Source: Bacillota bacterium (GTDB lineage: Bacteria > Bacillota_A > Clostridia > Lachnospirales > Lachnospiraceae). From it: DNA of 64,000 nt. Positions 30,100 to 37,856 of the stretch are shown here, in pieces. The position numbers were made by a program, and so were the translations under genes. The notes beneath the pieces are model-generated. The model saw only the letters and a program-made list of their open reading frames with translations, had not been told where the DNA came from and did no database searches. The stretch spans positions 151,061 through 215,060 of the forward strand of contig JAEYMU010000006.1 of assembly GCA_023407175.1 (NCBI GenBank). Direction: 5' to 3'. The first letter of the stretch is position 1. Each line of letters begins with the position of its first letter.

Positions 30100-31797
30100 C
30101 TATACACCCTTTCTTAAGCTGTTAAAAATATCATATACATCTAAAATCCCATAGCCCCAGTCCTTATTCGGATATGTGGTATCGGGCCTTCTGCGCGCTC
30201 CCCGCAGCATAAACACCTTCATATCCTGAGTATTCATGTAAGGATAATTTCCATTTATAATTCCCCATTCAAACAGCATAGCTGCTACTCCGGTTGTATA
30301 TGCCGCGGCGACACTGGTACCGGTAACCTTTATAAATTTGTGATTCAGATCAGGACTTATCATATTGACTCCCGGAGCCGTTATATCAGGCTTGATTTCA
30401 TCAATACGTGTATATCCTCTGCCAGCCTCGTTATAAAGGATATCATTCTCCGCATCATATGCCGTAACTGTAATCGGCGCGGTTGCACATGACAGGGACA
30501 ACAAGGTTGTATAGGGATCGGAATGAACAAAAAACGTATCCTTTGTTATAAAACCATTCATCGGAAGCCATACATTATAGCTCATCGGAAATATTCCCCT
30601 GCCATAAACCCGAAATCTCCAGATCCCCCTGGCAGGCTTTACAAATCTAAGAAGTATCAGCTGATCCCCGCTCTGTGATTCGGCGATCTGGTAAAAGACA
30701 TTAATAATGGTAGCTTCAAAAATGAAGCTGATTACCCTGGATTCACTTAACCTTGCCCCCAGCTTGGGAATATACTCCCCTGACGGGGATAAAATATCAA
30801 TCGTGAAGATATTCGGGGAGGCTCCCCAGATCTCCATGGAAAATCCGGTCTCTTCCGGTCCCACATTAAGCTCTATTTGATCATATCCGGGTACCTCCTT
30901 AATTACTCCATAATAATGTCTTCGTGCGCTGCCTTCATTTCCGACCGGTATTATAACCGAGGTACCGGTATAGCCTGCCTGCAAGGACAGCCAGGTACTT
31001 ACAATATCTCTTCCATCATGGGCATATTGGGCCGTATCACAGGAGATACAGATTACAATCGGCTGATCAACCCTGGCAGCATAATTAAGAAGATACTGGA
31101 CTCCAAAAATCAAATCATTTTCCTGATAACAGATCGCTGTTTTTGGAATCTGGAAAAACTCCTTCAAATATTCTTTTGCAGGCTTTAGTTTCACAACCAG
31201 CAGCTCGGCATTCGTAGCAACTCCATAGAAGCCCTCCTCCGGTACTTCATTACCGGCAGCAATTCCGGCAATCATGGTGCCGTGGCCAATCTCATCTCTT
31301 GAAGGAACAATAAGATAGGGGTTCTCACTGCGAAGTGCCTCATTAATCTGATCCCTGGTATATTCCGTTCCATATTCAATTCCTTCTTTTTCTTGATCAC
31401 TTATCATATTCTGATCCCAAATAGCAGCAATCCGAGTCGTCTTGTCTGCAAACTGGAAAATGGGATTCGTGTAATCAATACCGGTGTCTACAATTCCTAT
31501 CAGGACTCCCTTTCCTCGCAGATCAAAGTTGGGAATGTTCCGTATCCGCGTTATTCCGCTGTCCTCCAGGCTTGTTACATTGGTTAGTCCAAGAACCATC
31601 GGAATCGCGGAATAATCAAATGCCAGCATATCCTGTGTCATCTCGCTGACCGGAGGATGCATTACCGCCAGGAAATAATTGATGATATTGACGCCATAAT
31701 CCTTATATTTATCTAAATTAGAAGGAATTCCATAATACTCAATCAATACATCCGCATACTCATTGCTATAAATCTTATTGATATCCTCTGAAGCCAT
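30100..31797 (-). CDS. S8 (subtilisin-like) serine protease, Csp-like (copy 2)
   Basis: A 565-aa paralogue of the downstream protease with the same architecture. The triad is Asp104 (LIGIVDTGIDYTNPIF), His172 (DEIGHGTMIAGIAAG) and Ser495 (KVTGTSVAAAYTTGV); the oxyanion Asn is in PVGNEGSA (287). No export signal. Conserved blocks between the copies (DLRGKGV, AELLVVKLKPAK, GYGI(I/L)DVY near the C-terminus) show an old duplication. It is the first gene of the pair. In Clostridium perfringens and C. difficile tandem csp genes act in cortex-hydrolase activation, but those of C. difficile have lost triads; here both look active. Confidence 0.9.
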   Translation of the reverse strand: MASEDINKIYSNEYADVLIEYYGIPSNLDKYKDYGVNIINYFLAVMHPPVSEMTQDMLAFDYSAIPMVLGLTNVTSLEDSGITRIRNIPNFDLRGKGVLIGIVDTGIDYTNPIFQFADKTTRIAAIWDQNMISDQEKEGIEYGTEYTRDQINEALRSENPYLIVPSRDEIGHGTMIAGIAAGNEVPEEGFYGVATNAELLVVKLKPAKEYLKEFFQIPKTAICYQENDLIFGVQYLLNYAARVDQPIVICISCDTAQYAHDGRDIVSTWLSLQAGYTGTSVIIPVGNEGSARRHYYGVIKEVPGYDQIELNVGPEETGFSMEIWGASPNIFTIDILSPSGEYIPKLGARLSESRVISFIFEATIINVFYQIAESQSGDQLILLRFVKPARGIWRFRVYGRGIFPMSYNVWLPMNGFITKDTFFVHSDPYTTLLSLSCATAPITVTAYDAENDILYNEAGRGYTRIDEIKPDITAPGVNMISPDLNHKFIKVTGTSVAAAYTTGVAAMLFEWGIINGNYPYMNTQDMKVFMLRGARRRPDTTYPNKDWGYGILDVYDIFNSLRKGV

Positions 31798-31897
31798 ACA
31801 ATCACTTTATTTATTTTTATTATAATTATATTAATAAAATTATATTATTATCAAAAAGCTTAATAGCACTATTTTTCCAATTTAAAGTAAAAAAACA

Positions 31898-31940
31898 AAT
31901 CGGAGGCCCGACAGACTTGTATTCTGTCAGATCTCCGATT
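31898..31940 (-). terminator. metNIQ operon terminator
   Basis: AATCGGAG/CTCCGATT outer stem (31898-31905 with 31933-31940) enclosing GACAGA/TCTGTC, then a U7 run on the minus strand, about 50 bp after the metQ stop. Confidence 0.85.
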
Positions 31941-31989
31941 CCTATGCAGACTGTTTATATGAAGTTATGATTCTGGCGTATTAATTATC

Positions 31990-32904
31990 TTAGAAGATCG
32001 GAATAACAGCACCGTCATAGGTATCATTAATGTACTGTCTTATCTCTTCACTTTGAAGGGCAGCTACAAGTGCCTTGATATCCTCCCTGTTTTCATTGCC
32101 GGCCTTAACTGCAATGATATTGCCATAGGTCTGTGCAGCAACGGAATCCTTATCTTCTACCGCAATTGCATCCTTGGAAACATTCAGTCCTGCTTCAATT
32201 GCATAATTGCCGTTGATTACTGCCAGGTCAACATCCTGCAGGGAGCGTGCCAATTGTGCCGCTTCAATTTCTACAATTTCAACCTTCTTCGGGTTTTCAA
32301 CAATATCATTCTTGGTTGCCTTTAAGCCCACATTCTCCTTCAGCTTAATGATTCCCTGCGCCTCCAGTAAAAGAAGTGCTCTTGCTTCATTGGAGGCATC
32401 GTTGGAAACTGCAATCTGGGAGCCCTCCTTCAAGTCATCAATGGAGGCTGCTTTACCCGGATAAATACCGTAGGGCTCATAATGGATTGCTCCCGCAGAT
32501 ACCAGGTCTGCGCCGTTTTCTTCATTGAACTGCTCCAGATATGGAAGGTGCTGAAAATAGTTGGCATCCAGGTCACCACTCTGAAGGGCCACATTCGGCT
32601 GAACATAATCCTCGTATACTACAATTTTAAGTGTATAGCCCTCTGCCTCCAGAACAGCTCTTACCTGCTCCAAAATCTCCGCATGAGGTGTTGCATTTGC
32701 GCCGATAACAATTTCTTTATCAAAATCCGTTGCTTCCTCTTCACTTGGTGCCTGTGTTGCAGCCGGACTTGCAGCCTCTGTTACTTTCTGTGTTACCTCC
32801 GGTGTAACTCCCGAATTTGTTTCTTCTTCCTTACTACTTTTGCAGCCTGTAAAAAATGCTCCTATTAAAGTAAGTACCATGAATAATGCTAAGATTTTCT
32901 TCAT
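31990..32904 (-). CDS. metQ: methionine ABC transporter substrate-binding lipoprotein
   Basis: A 304-aa NlpA/MetQ lipoprotein. A signal peptide ends in the lipobox FFTGC, after which a Glu/Thr/Pro-rich linker leads to the binding domain: IVIGANATPHAEILEQVRAVLEAEGYTLKIVVYEDYVQPNVALQSGDLDANYFQHLPYL. The conserved YVQPN and NYFQH segments line the ligand pocket. The start is at 32904 behind GGGAGGAAACAATT. It delivers L- or D-methionine, or a related sulfur amino acid, to MetNI. Last gene of the operon. Confidence 0.93.
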   Translation of the reverse strand: MKKILALFMVLTLIGAFFTGCKSSKEEETNSGVTPEVTQKVTEAASPAATQAPSEEEATDFDKEIVIGANATPHAEILEQVRAVLEAEGYTLKIVVYEDYVQPNVALQSGDLDANYFQHLPYLEQFNEENGADLVSAGAIHYEPYGIYPGKAASIDDLKEGSQIAVSNDASNEARALLLLEAQGIIKLKENVGLKATKNDIVENPKKVEIVEIEAAQLARSLQDVDLAVINGNYAIEAGLNVSKDAIAVEDKDSVAAQTYGNIIAVKAGNENREDIKALVAALQSEEIRQYINDTYDGAVIPIF

Positions 32905-32935
32905 AATTGTTTCCTCCCATTCTTTCATTCATTTT

Positions 32936-33601
32936 TTATTTGTTTATTCTTTTATCCGTGCTTTTCATCCAAAAATTCCCCAGCTCCTGAATGATCTGCA
33001 CAATAATTACCAGGATCACTACAATAACAAACATAATCTCTTCTTCATAGCGATAATAGCCGTAGCGGATCGCTATGTCCCCAAGTCCTCCTCCTCCGAC
33101 AATGCCGGCCATCGCGGAATAGCTTAGGATTGTTGTAACCACAATTGCTCCTCCGATAATCAGAGAAGGCTTTGCCTCCGGGATCAGTACCTTATAGATA
33201 ATCTGATATGGTCCGGCCCCCATGCTTTGGGCCGCCTCAATTACCCCCAAATCCACTTCCTTTAGAGAGGATTCCACAACTCTTGCAATATACGGAGCGG
33301 AAGCTATAATCAACGGTACTACAACAGCCTTGGGACCAATGGTAGTCCCTACTACCGCACGGGTAAACGGCATTACTGCAACCAGCAGGATGATAAAGGG
33401 AACCGAACGGATCAGATTTACAATAACTCCAAGGATTTTATTAAATACTGTGAATGGAGCAATTCCGTCCTTATCGGTAACCACCAGCAAAATTCCCAGG
33501 GGCAGGCCGATTCCATAGGCAATGAGGGAGGATAAGAAGATCATATACAGTGAATCCACAATTCCTTCCAAAATCATTTTTATAACCGCTTCACTGAACA
33601 C
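32936..33601 (-). CDS. metI: methionine ABC transporter permease
   Basis: A 221-aa inner-membrane permease with five hydrophobic segments and the coupling-helix motif EAAQSMGAGPYQIIYKVLIPEAKPSLI. Sequences such as LPLGILLVV, LIRSVPFIILLVAVMPFTRAVVGTTIG are typical of MetI. It overlaps the metN stop by 11 bases. Moves the substrate delivered by MetQ. Confidence 0.95.
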   Translation of the reverse strand: MFSEAVIKMILEGIVDSLYMIFLSSLIAYGIGLPLGILLVVTDKDGIAPFTVFNKILGVIVNLIRSVPFIILLVAVMPFTRAVVGTTIGPKAVVVPLIIASAPYIARVVESSLKEVDLGVIEAAQSMGAGPYQIIYKVLIPEAKPSLIIGGAIVVTTILSYSAMAGIVGGGGLGDIAIRYGYYRYEEEIMFVIVVILVIIVQIIQELGNFWMKSTDKRINK

Positions 33602-34625
33602 TGCCCTTCACCTCCTCATATACAATCCTGTTGGACTTTAAGTAATTCAATATCTTTTCCCGGCTTAGGGTATCCTTCGGCAATTGAAGCACCATCTGCC
33701 CATAGGCTGTTCCATTGATATCCCTGGTGTCTGCAAAAAGGATATTGACCGGCGTTTTGCATTCCAATATCATGTTGGAGATGACCGGCTCATAAGAGGT
33801 CCGTCCGTCAAAGAGGATTCTGCATCTGTAATCTCCCTCAAAGCGGTCAATATGGGTTACCCCTGAATATACCAGCTGCTTTGCTATATTGGACTGGGGT
33901 CTTGTAAAGACCTCTGCCACCTCTCCTACCTCCGCGATATGGCTTTGGTCAATGATGGCAACCCTTTTACATATCTCCTCGATAACCCCCATCTCATGTG
34001 TAATCACAATAATTGTAATCCCAAGCTTTTGGTTGATTTCCTTTAAAAGCTTTAGTATAGAGCGGGTTGTGGTCGGGTCAAGAGCACTGGTGGCTTCATC
34101 GCAAAGCAGTACCTTAGGATTTGTCGCCAGGGCCCGCGCAATTGCCACTCTCTGCTTTTGACCGCCGGATAGCTGTGAGGGATATGCCTTTTCCTTATCA
34201 GAAAGCCCGACAATCTCCAAGAGCTCCTTTGCTCTTAATCTGGCCTGTTTTTTCGGCACTCTTGCCAATTCCAGAGGAAAGCAGATATTCTGGAGTGCGT
34301 TTCTTTGCATCAGCAAATTAAACTGCTGAAAAATCATTCCCATGGACTGCCTGGCCTTTAATATTTCCTTTTCACGCAAGCTTCCGAGGTCGGCACCGTC
34401 AAAAATTACTGTTCCGGAGGTCGGACGTTCCAGGAAATTGATGCACCGGACCAGAGTACTCTTGCCGGCACCGCTAAGTCCTATAATTCCGAAGATTTCA
34501 CCCTCATTAATGGTTAGATTGATGTCCTCCAGCGCCTTCACATAACCGCTTTTACTTTCAAATGTCTTTCCCAAACCAACCAATTTTACGATAGGCTTAT
34601 CACTCACTAACGCTACCACCTCCAT
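33591..34625 (-). CDS. metN: methionine ABC transporter ATPase with NIL domain
   Basis: A 344-aa ATPase energising MetI. Walker A is GLSGAGKST (about residue 49), the signature LSGGQKQRVAIARAL and Walker B VLLCDEATSALDP. The C-terminal 90 residues form the NIL regulatory domain that senses intracellular substrate. The start is set at the ATG at 34625 with AAGGAAAAG upstream; a long in-frame extension back to 34796 crosses the leader terminator and is not credible. First structural gene of metNIQ; the leader is described separately. Confidence 0.94.
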   Translation of the reverse strand: MEVVALVSDKPIVKLVGLGKTFESKSGYVKALEDINLTINEGEIFGIIGLSGAGKSTLVRCINFLERPTSGTVIFDGADLGSLREKEILKARQSMGMIFQQFNLLMQRNALQNICFPLELARVPKKQARLRAKELLEIVGLSDKEKAYPSQLSGGQKQRVAIARALATNPKVLLCDEATSALDPTTTRSILKLLKEINQKLGITIIVITHEMGVIEEICKRVAIIDQSHIAEVGEVAEVFTRPQSNIAKQLVYSGVTHIDRFEGDYRCRILFDGRTSYEPVISNMILECKTPVNILFADTRDINGTAYGQMVLQLPKDTLSREKILNYLKSNRIVYEEVKGSVQ

Positions 34626-34697
34626 CTTTTCCTTCAAAATATACTGTACTGCATGGGCAAAGCGTTTTGTACAACAGGGCGCCTGTTTCCTGCTGCA

Positions 34698-34731
34698 CAA
34701 AAAAACAGGAAGCCCTGATAAGCCTCCTGTT
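34698..34731 (-). terminator. intrinsic terminator inside the metNIQ leader (attenuator)
   Basis: AACAGGAGGC pairs with GCTTCCTGTT (34731 down to 34704) with U7 following at 34704-34698. It lies between the Cys-rich leader ORF and metN, on the same strand as both, so readthrough is needed to express the transporter. Confidence 0.8.
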
Positions 34732-34758
34732 CTGCACTCACACCTACAAAAGAAATAC

Positions 34759-34875
34759 TTACCTTTTCCTTCGCAACCTGAAAACATCACATTCACTCAT
34801 CGGGCAAATATGTATCAACGGCGTACAGCATGTGCTGCACATGTTACAGTATTCTAAGTGAAACGATGCTTTCAT
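34759..34875 (-). CDS. 38-codon Cys-rich leader ORF upstream of metNIQ
   Basis: ATG at 34875 behind GAAAGGAAGATCATT encodes 38 residues with six cysteines (positions 10, 13, 16, 17, 24, 29) and three methionines; the core reads YCNMCSTCCTP and the end is basic (RLRRKR). It starts about 44 nt from the predicted transcription start and stops 28 nt before the attenuator stem. Within it, GUGCAGC and GCUGUAC form a seven-pair hairpin over the Cys cluster. The layout is that of a leader peptide whose translation senses charged tRNA-Cys. It might instead be a metal-binding micro-protein. No homologue is recognised. Confidence 0.6.
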   Translation of the reverse strand: MKASFHLEYCNMCSTCCTPLIHICPMSECDVFRLRRKR

Positions 34876-34925
34876 AATGATCTTCCTTTCAATATCATAC
34901 TAAACAGATATATTTTAATGGTATT

Positions 34926-34954
34926 AGTATATCTTATGATTTTATGTTTGTCAA
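34926..34954 (-). promoter_or_regulatory. metNIQ sigma-A promoter
   Basis: TTGACA (34954-34949), a 17-bp spacer and TATACT (34931-34926). It gives a leader of nearly 300 nt before metN, carrying the Cys-rich ORF and the attenuator. Confidence 0.8.
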
Positions 34955-35053
34955 TACCTGTTCAGCAAATTTATTATTTAGTTGATATGTTTAGTATGAA
35001 TTATGGTCCGCATAGACTTGGCTCTGTATTAAAAATCATAATTCAAATAAGTA

Positions 35054-35075
35054 AAGGGGCCGTCAGCGGCCCCTA
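35054..35075. terminator. hairpin after the YjbR-like gene
   Basis: GGGGCCG (35056-35062) and CGGCCCC (35067-35073) with a TCAG loop; weak U-runs follow on both strands. Confidence 0.6.
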
Positions 35076-35084
35076 CATTTTATC

Positions 35085-35459
35085 CTAACCTTCATTTATT
35101 TGTTCCAATTCGGCACGTTCCTTCCTGCTTAGCCTCTTTACGGCTTCCTCATAGGAATGGTCTATCATGTCATAGATAAGGTCATCCTCCAGATTCCGGT
35201 TTAAAAAGACCGTATTCTTATAGGGCTTCTGGCGGTCAGGGCAATGATAGCCTACCGTCACAGCCTCCGGATAGTTCTGGCGGTAAAAACCAGCAAGCAC
35301 CGGCTCGCAGCGCAGGGTTATCTTCTCCTCATATGGATAGCACTCCATGAAAATTCTCTGACCAACCTTATAGCAGCTTGGAGTCGCTCCAAAGGGAAAA
35401 ACCTCATAGGCCCCTTTTTTTGAAAGGCAATAAGCCTTTAGTTCCTCACAGGTAAGCAT
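35085..35459 (-). CDS. MmcQ/YjbR family protein
   Basis: A 124-aa protein of the MmcQ/YjbR fold (CyaY-like, often described as DNA-binding). It begins MLTCEELKAYCLSKKGAYEVFPFGATPSCYKVGQRIF and continues ITLRCEPVLAGFYRQNYPEAVTVGYHCPDRQKPYKNTVFLN, with the central basic strand typical of the family. Full length. Its cellular role is not established. Confidence 0.85.
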   Translation of the reverse strand: MLTCEELKAYCLSKKGAYEVFPFGATPSCYKVGQRIFMECYPYEEKITLRCEPVLAGFYRQNYPEAVTVGYHCPDRQKPYKNTVFLNRNLEDDLIYDMIDHSYEEAVKRLSRKERAELEQINEG

Positions 35460-35535
35460 ATCATCCCTCCGATTTTTATTAACAGGCAGTTGTGAAGCCC
35501 TTTCTTCCAGGGCATATTAGAAAAATAATAAGCCA

Positions 35536-36438
35536 TTAATTTCGATCCTTAATATAAGCCGTATGATCAATTCTACCGATCAAAATATCCGAATTTGGAT
35601 CGTGCTTATAAAAATTATTTTCTATGGAAGCCTCACTATGATTGGCATAGCAATAGATACACCCATTCCGGCAGGTATTATATACTCCGATATCAACACT
35701 CTGAACACAGCCGCATTCCGGGCGCTGGCTTCTATCCTTCCTAGCCGATATGGCGTGTCCGCATATTTGCTCCACCAGGGCTTTGTCAATACAGGCTGAC
35801 GGCTTTATGCCATCCTTCGTAAAATCCAGCCCTTCACAGCAGGCCTTAAGCTCAATCCCATAGTTGCCTGCAATGGCTGCAAGGCACCCAGCTATTTCAT
35901 GCATCTGATCTTCTCTTATTTCATGCAGCAGCTCATTTCTCCCCTGCTTCATGAGCTTATCATAAAAATCGACAAAGCTGATGATACAGGTATCCGTATA
36001 GTCCTCCAGGCCGGCACACAGTTTCTCAAAGCTTCTTATATGGTAATCCATTGTTAATGCTTCATTCCATACAATGGGATCATAACGCCACAGCACCCGG
36101 CTCTTTCCCAGATAGAGGGATAGCTGACGGAAGGTGGCAAGGATATCAGCCTTATCCCTTAGATCCCGCTCCAGCTCTTTCCCATAGGGCGTGAGGGTAA
36201 ATTGAAAATAATAGGGATAACCCATCTTATCTATTAAGGGAAGCTGGTCCAACATTTTTACCGGGTCCTTGGTCCAGAATACAATACAGTCTATCTTATC
36301 CGGGGACAGGTTGATTCTCCCAATCTGGCCTGGATTCATGGGATTCTTCGTCATAACATAGCCCTCCCGCAGACGGTTGAAAAACCACTCGGAATAATAC
36401 CCCGGAATATCGGTTCTACGAGAGGCTGAAAGAATCAT
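35536..36438 (-). CDS. DUF1848 radical-SAM-like protein
   Basis: A 300-aa protein opening MILSASRRTDIPGYYSEWFFNRLREGYVMTKNPMNP, the hallmark of DUF1848. The C-terminal part holds a clustered CRNGCIYCYA (CX3CX2C) motif near residue 260 that could bind a [4Fe-4S] cluster, preceded by ECGC. The (beta/alpha)-type core with VFWTKDP and YQFTLTPYG resembles spore photoproduct lyase-like radical SAM proteins with a displaced cluster motif. The reaction is unknown. GGAGGGC precedes the ATG. Confidence 0.85.
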   Translation of the reverse strand: MILSASRRTDIPGYYSEWFFNRLREGYVMTKNPMNPGQIGRINLSPDKIDCIVFWTKDPVKMLDQLPLIDKMGYPYYFQFTLTPYGKELERDLRDKADILATFRQLSLYLGKSRVLWRYDPIVWNEALTMDYHIRSFEKLCAGLEDYTDTCIISFVDFYDKLMKQGRNELLHEIREDQMHEIAGCLAAIAGNYGIELKACCEGLDFTKDGIKPSACIDKALVEQICGHAISARKDRSQRPECGCVQSVDIGVYNTCRNGCIYCYANHSEASIENNFYKHDPNSDILIGRIDHTAYIKDRN

Positions 36439-36449
36439 ACGAAGCCCTC

Positions 36450-36601
36450 CTTATCTGGGTTTTCTTATAAAAACAAAGCGATATGACTTGAATAGCTTCA
36501 ATCACATCGCTTGATGAATGACCATCTAATAACCTTAACAATAAAAATCGAGGCGACAAGATTTGAATAAGTTCAAATCCAACTACCTCAATCATTAAAA
36601 G
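36450..36601 (-). repeat. partial tRNA-Pro 3'-end duplication with tandem hairpins
   Basis: A 20-bp copy of the tRNA-Pro 3' end (T-loop through discriminator) lies at 36548-36567, 54 bp from its source at 36602-36621. On the minus strand it forms part of a hairpin with GATTTGAA/TTCAAATC and a U-run; a second related hairpin (GCGAU...AUCGC, ending UUUGUUUUU) lies at about 36476-36508. These probably terminate the tRNA transcript and may be remnants of integration events at the tRNA. Confidence 0.6.
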
Positions 36602-36676
36602 TCGAGGCGACAAGATTTGAACTTGCGACCTCTGCGTCCCTAACGCAGCGCTCTAGCCAAGCTGAGCCACGCCTCG
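36602..36676 (-). tRNA. tRNA-Pro (anticodon AGG)
   Basis: Full cloverleaf on the minus strand: acceptor CGAGGCG/CGCCTCG with the C1-G72 pair and A73 typical of tRNA-Pro, D-arm GCTC/GAGC, anticodon stem CTGCG/CGCAG with loop TTAGGGA (anticodon AGG at 34-36) and T-arm GCAAG-TTCAAAT-CTTGT. CCA is not encoded. It reads CCU codons (and others if A34 is modified). Confidence 0.92.
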
Positions 36677-36726
36677 ATATACTTTTGCTGCTGAAATCTT
36701 ATTACCCCGCTCAAGACAGCAAAGTT

Positions 36727-36756
36727 ATTATATTACGATAACTAATCGTTTGTCAA
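36727..36756 (-). promoter_or_regulatory. tRNA-Pro promoter
   Basis: TTGACA (36756-36751), an 18-bp spacer and a perfect TATAAT (36732-36727), about 50 bp upstream of the tRNA. Confidence 0.85.
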
Positions 36757-36817
36757 CAAAAACATTACGGTTTTTTAGGATTTTACCGTAGAGCTGTTAT
36801 GTAGATTTTTTGTGTAT

Positions 36818-37744
36818 CTAATTAGCCCTGCCCCGTCCCTCAGAACAGGAAATCCAAATACCTGCAATGACGAAAATCAGGCTGATGATATGTAACGGCA
36901 GCAGTCTCTCATGAAGCAATACAACCGAAAGCAACATACTGCTGATGGGTACTATACTGGTAAAGGGCGCCGCATCACCGGCCCTGGTATTCTCAATTCC
37001 CCAAAACCAGAATACATAGGACAGGAAGGTAACAAAAACCCCGTAATAAGCAATACAAAGGACCGTTCTCATGCTTATCGTGCTAAAATCAAATCCCAGT
37101 GCATCCCGTATGGATAAAGGGAGTAACAGAAGAAACGCATCAATTACTATGATAGTCGTTTTGCAAATGGCCGTAACCGGCCTGCATTTCACCTTGCTTA
37201 GAATGGAGAATAATGCCTCGCATACCACAGCCGCCATAATCAGAAGGTTTCCTCCTATGGAGCCATAGCCCTGGGCGGCAGTAACTGCGGACAAGTTAAC
37301 CAGAAGGATTGCTGCCATAGTACAGCCCACTGCAATCAGCTGGCGAAAGGTAATCCTTTCTTTGAGTAAAACCCAGGCAAACAACAAAACCAAAACCGGT
37401 GCTGCACTGGTAATCAGTCCGCTTGAGGCCGCAGTGGTCGATTTTAGCCCTATAAGGGTAAATATCCGATACATAAATACTCCGCAAAAGGCTTGCAGAA
37501 AAAGAACCAGATATGTGCGTACATCATATTTCCATTCACACTTTAACACACCAAAAGTAAATGGAATTAAAATCACCAGCCCCGCCAGAATCCCTAATTC
37601 TGCTGCCAGAAAAACCGGCAGGGCAGTAACCATCATTTTATTGACTACAACAGCACTTCCTGAGATAAACATGGCAAGGGCCAGATTAATATATGCCTTA
37701 AGCTTTCTGCTGCCGGAAGAATTTTTATTGCTTTGCATTTTCAT
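36818..37744 (-). CDS. EamA (DMT) family transporter
   Basis: A 308-aa membrane protein with ten hydrophobic segments in two EamA repeats (INLALAMFISGSAVVVNKMMV ... and IGGNLLIMAAVVCEALFSILSKV ...). The drug/metabolite transporter superfamily exports amino acids, cofactors or related metabolites. It is divergent from a MocR regulator 112 bp away, a frequent pairing in which the PLP-dependent regulator controls an exporter of an amine or amino acid. The substrate is unknown. Confidence 0.9.
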   Translation of the reverse strand: MKMQSNKNSSGSRKLKAYINLALAMFISGSAVVVNKMMVTALPVFLAAELGILAGLVILIPFTFGVLKCEWKYDVRTYLVLFLQAFCGVFMYRIFTLIGLKSTTAASSGLITSAAPVLVLLFAWVLLKERITFRQLIAVGCTMAAILLVNLSAVTAAQGYGSIGGNLLIMAAVVCEALFSILSKVKCRPVTAICKTTIIVIDAFLLLLPLSIRDALGFDFSTISMRTVLCIAYYGVFVTFLSYVFWFWGIENTRAGDAAPFTSIVPISSMLLSVVLLHERLLPLHIISLIFVIAGIWISCSEGRGRAN

Positions 37745-37789
37745 ACCTCTTCTATTTCGCGGATTTTAATGCTATAATCATATAAGCAA

Positions 37790-37841
37790 AAAAGTGGTTT
37801 TAAAAGCACCACTTAATCACATATTCTATAGTGCCACTTTT
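37790..37841. promoter_or_regulatory. candidate MocR operator
   Basis: Three related boxes in the shared promoter region: AAGTGGT (37792-37798), GCACCACTT (37806-37814, inverted to the first) and GTGCCACTT (37831-37839, direct repeat of the second). MocR-type regulators usually bind such paired direct or inverted half-sites. Confidence 0.5.
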
Positions 37842-37856
37842 GAGAGGTGATATTTC

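Noticed and set aside
34625..34796. A 57-codon N-terminal extension of MetN with many cysteines
   Set aside because: It crosses the leader terminator, has no ribosome site and MetN homologues begin at the MEVV/MVSDKP region; the Cys-rich signal on this strand belongs to the separate leader ORF.
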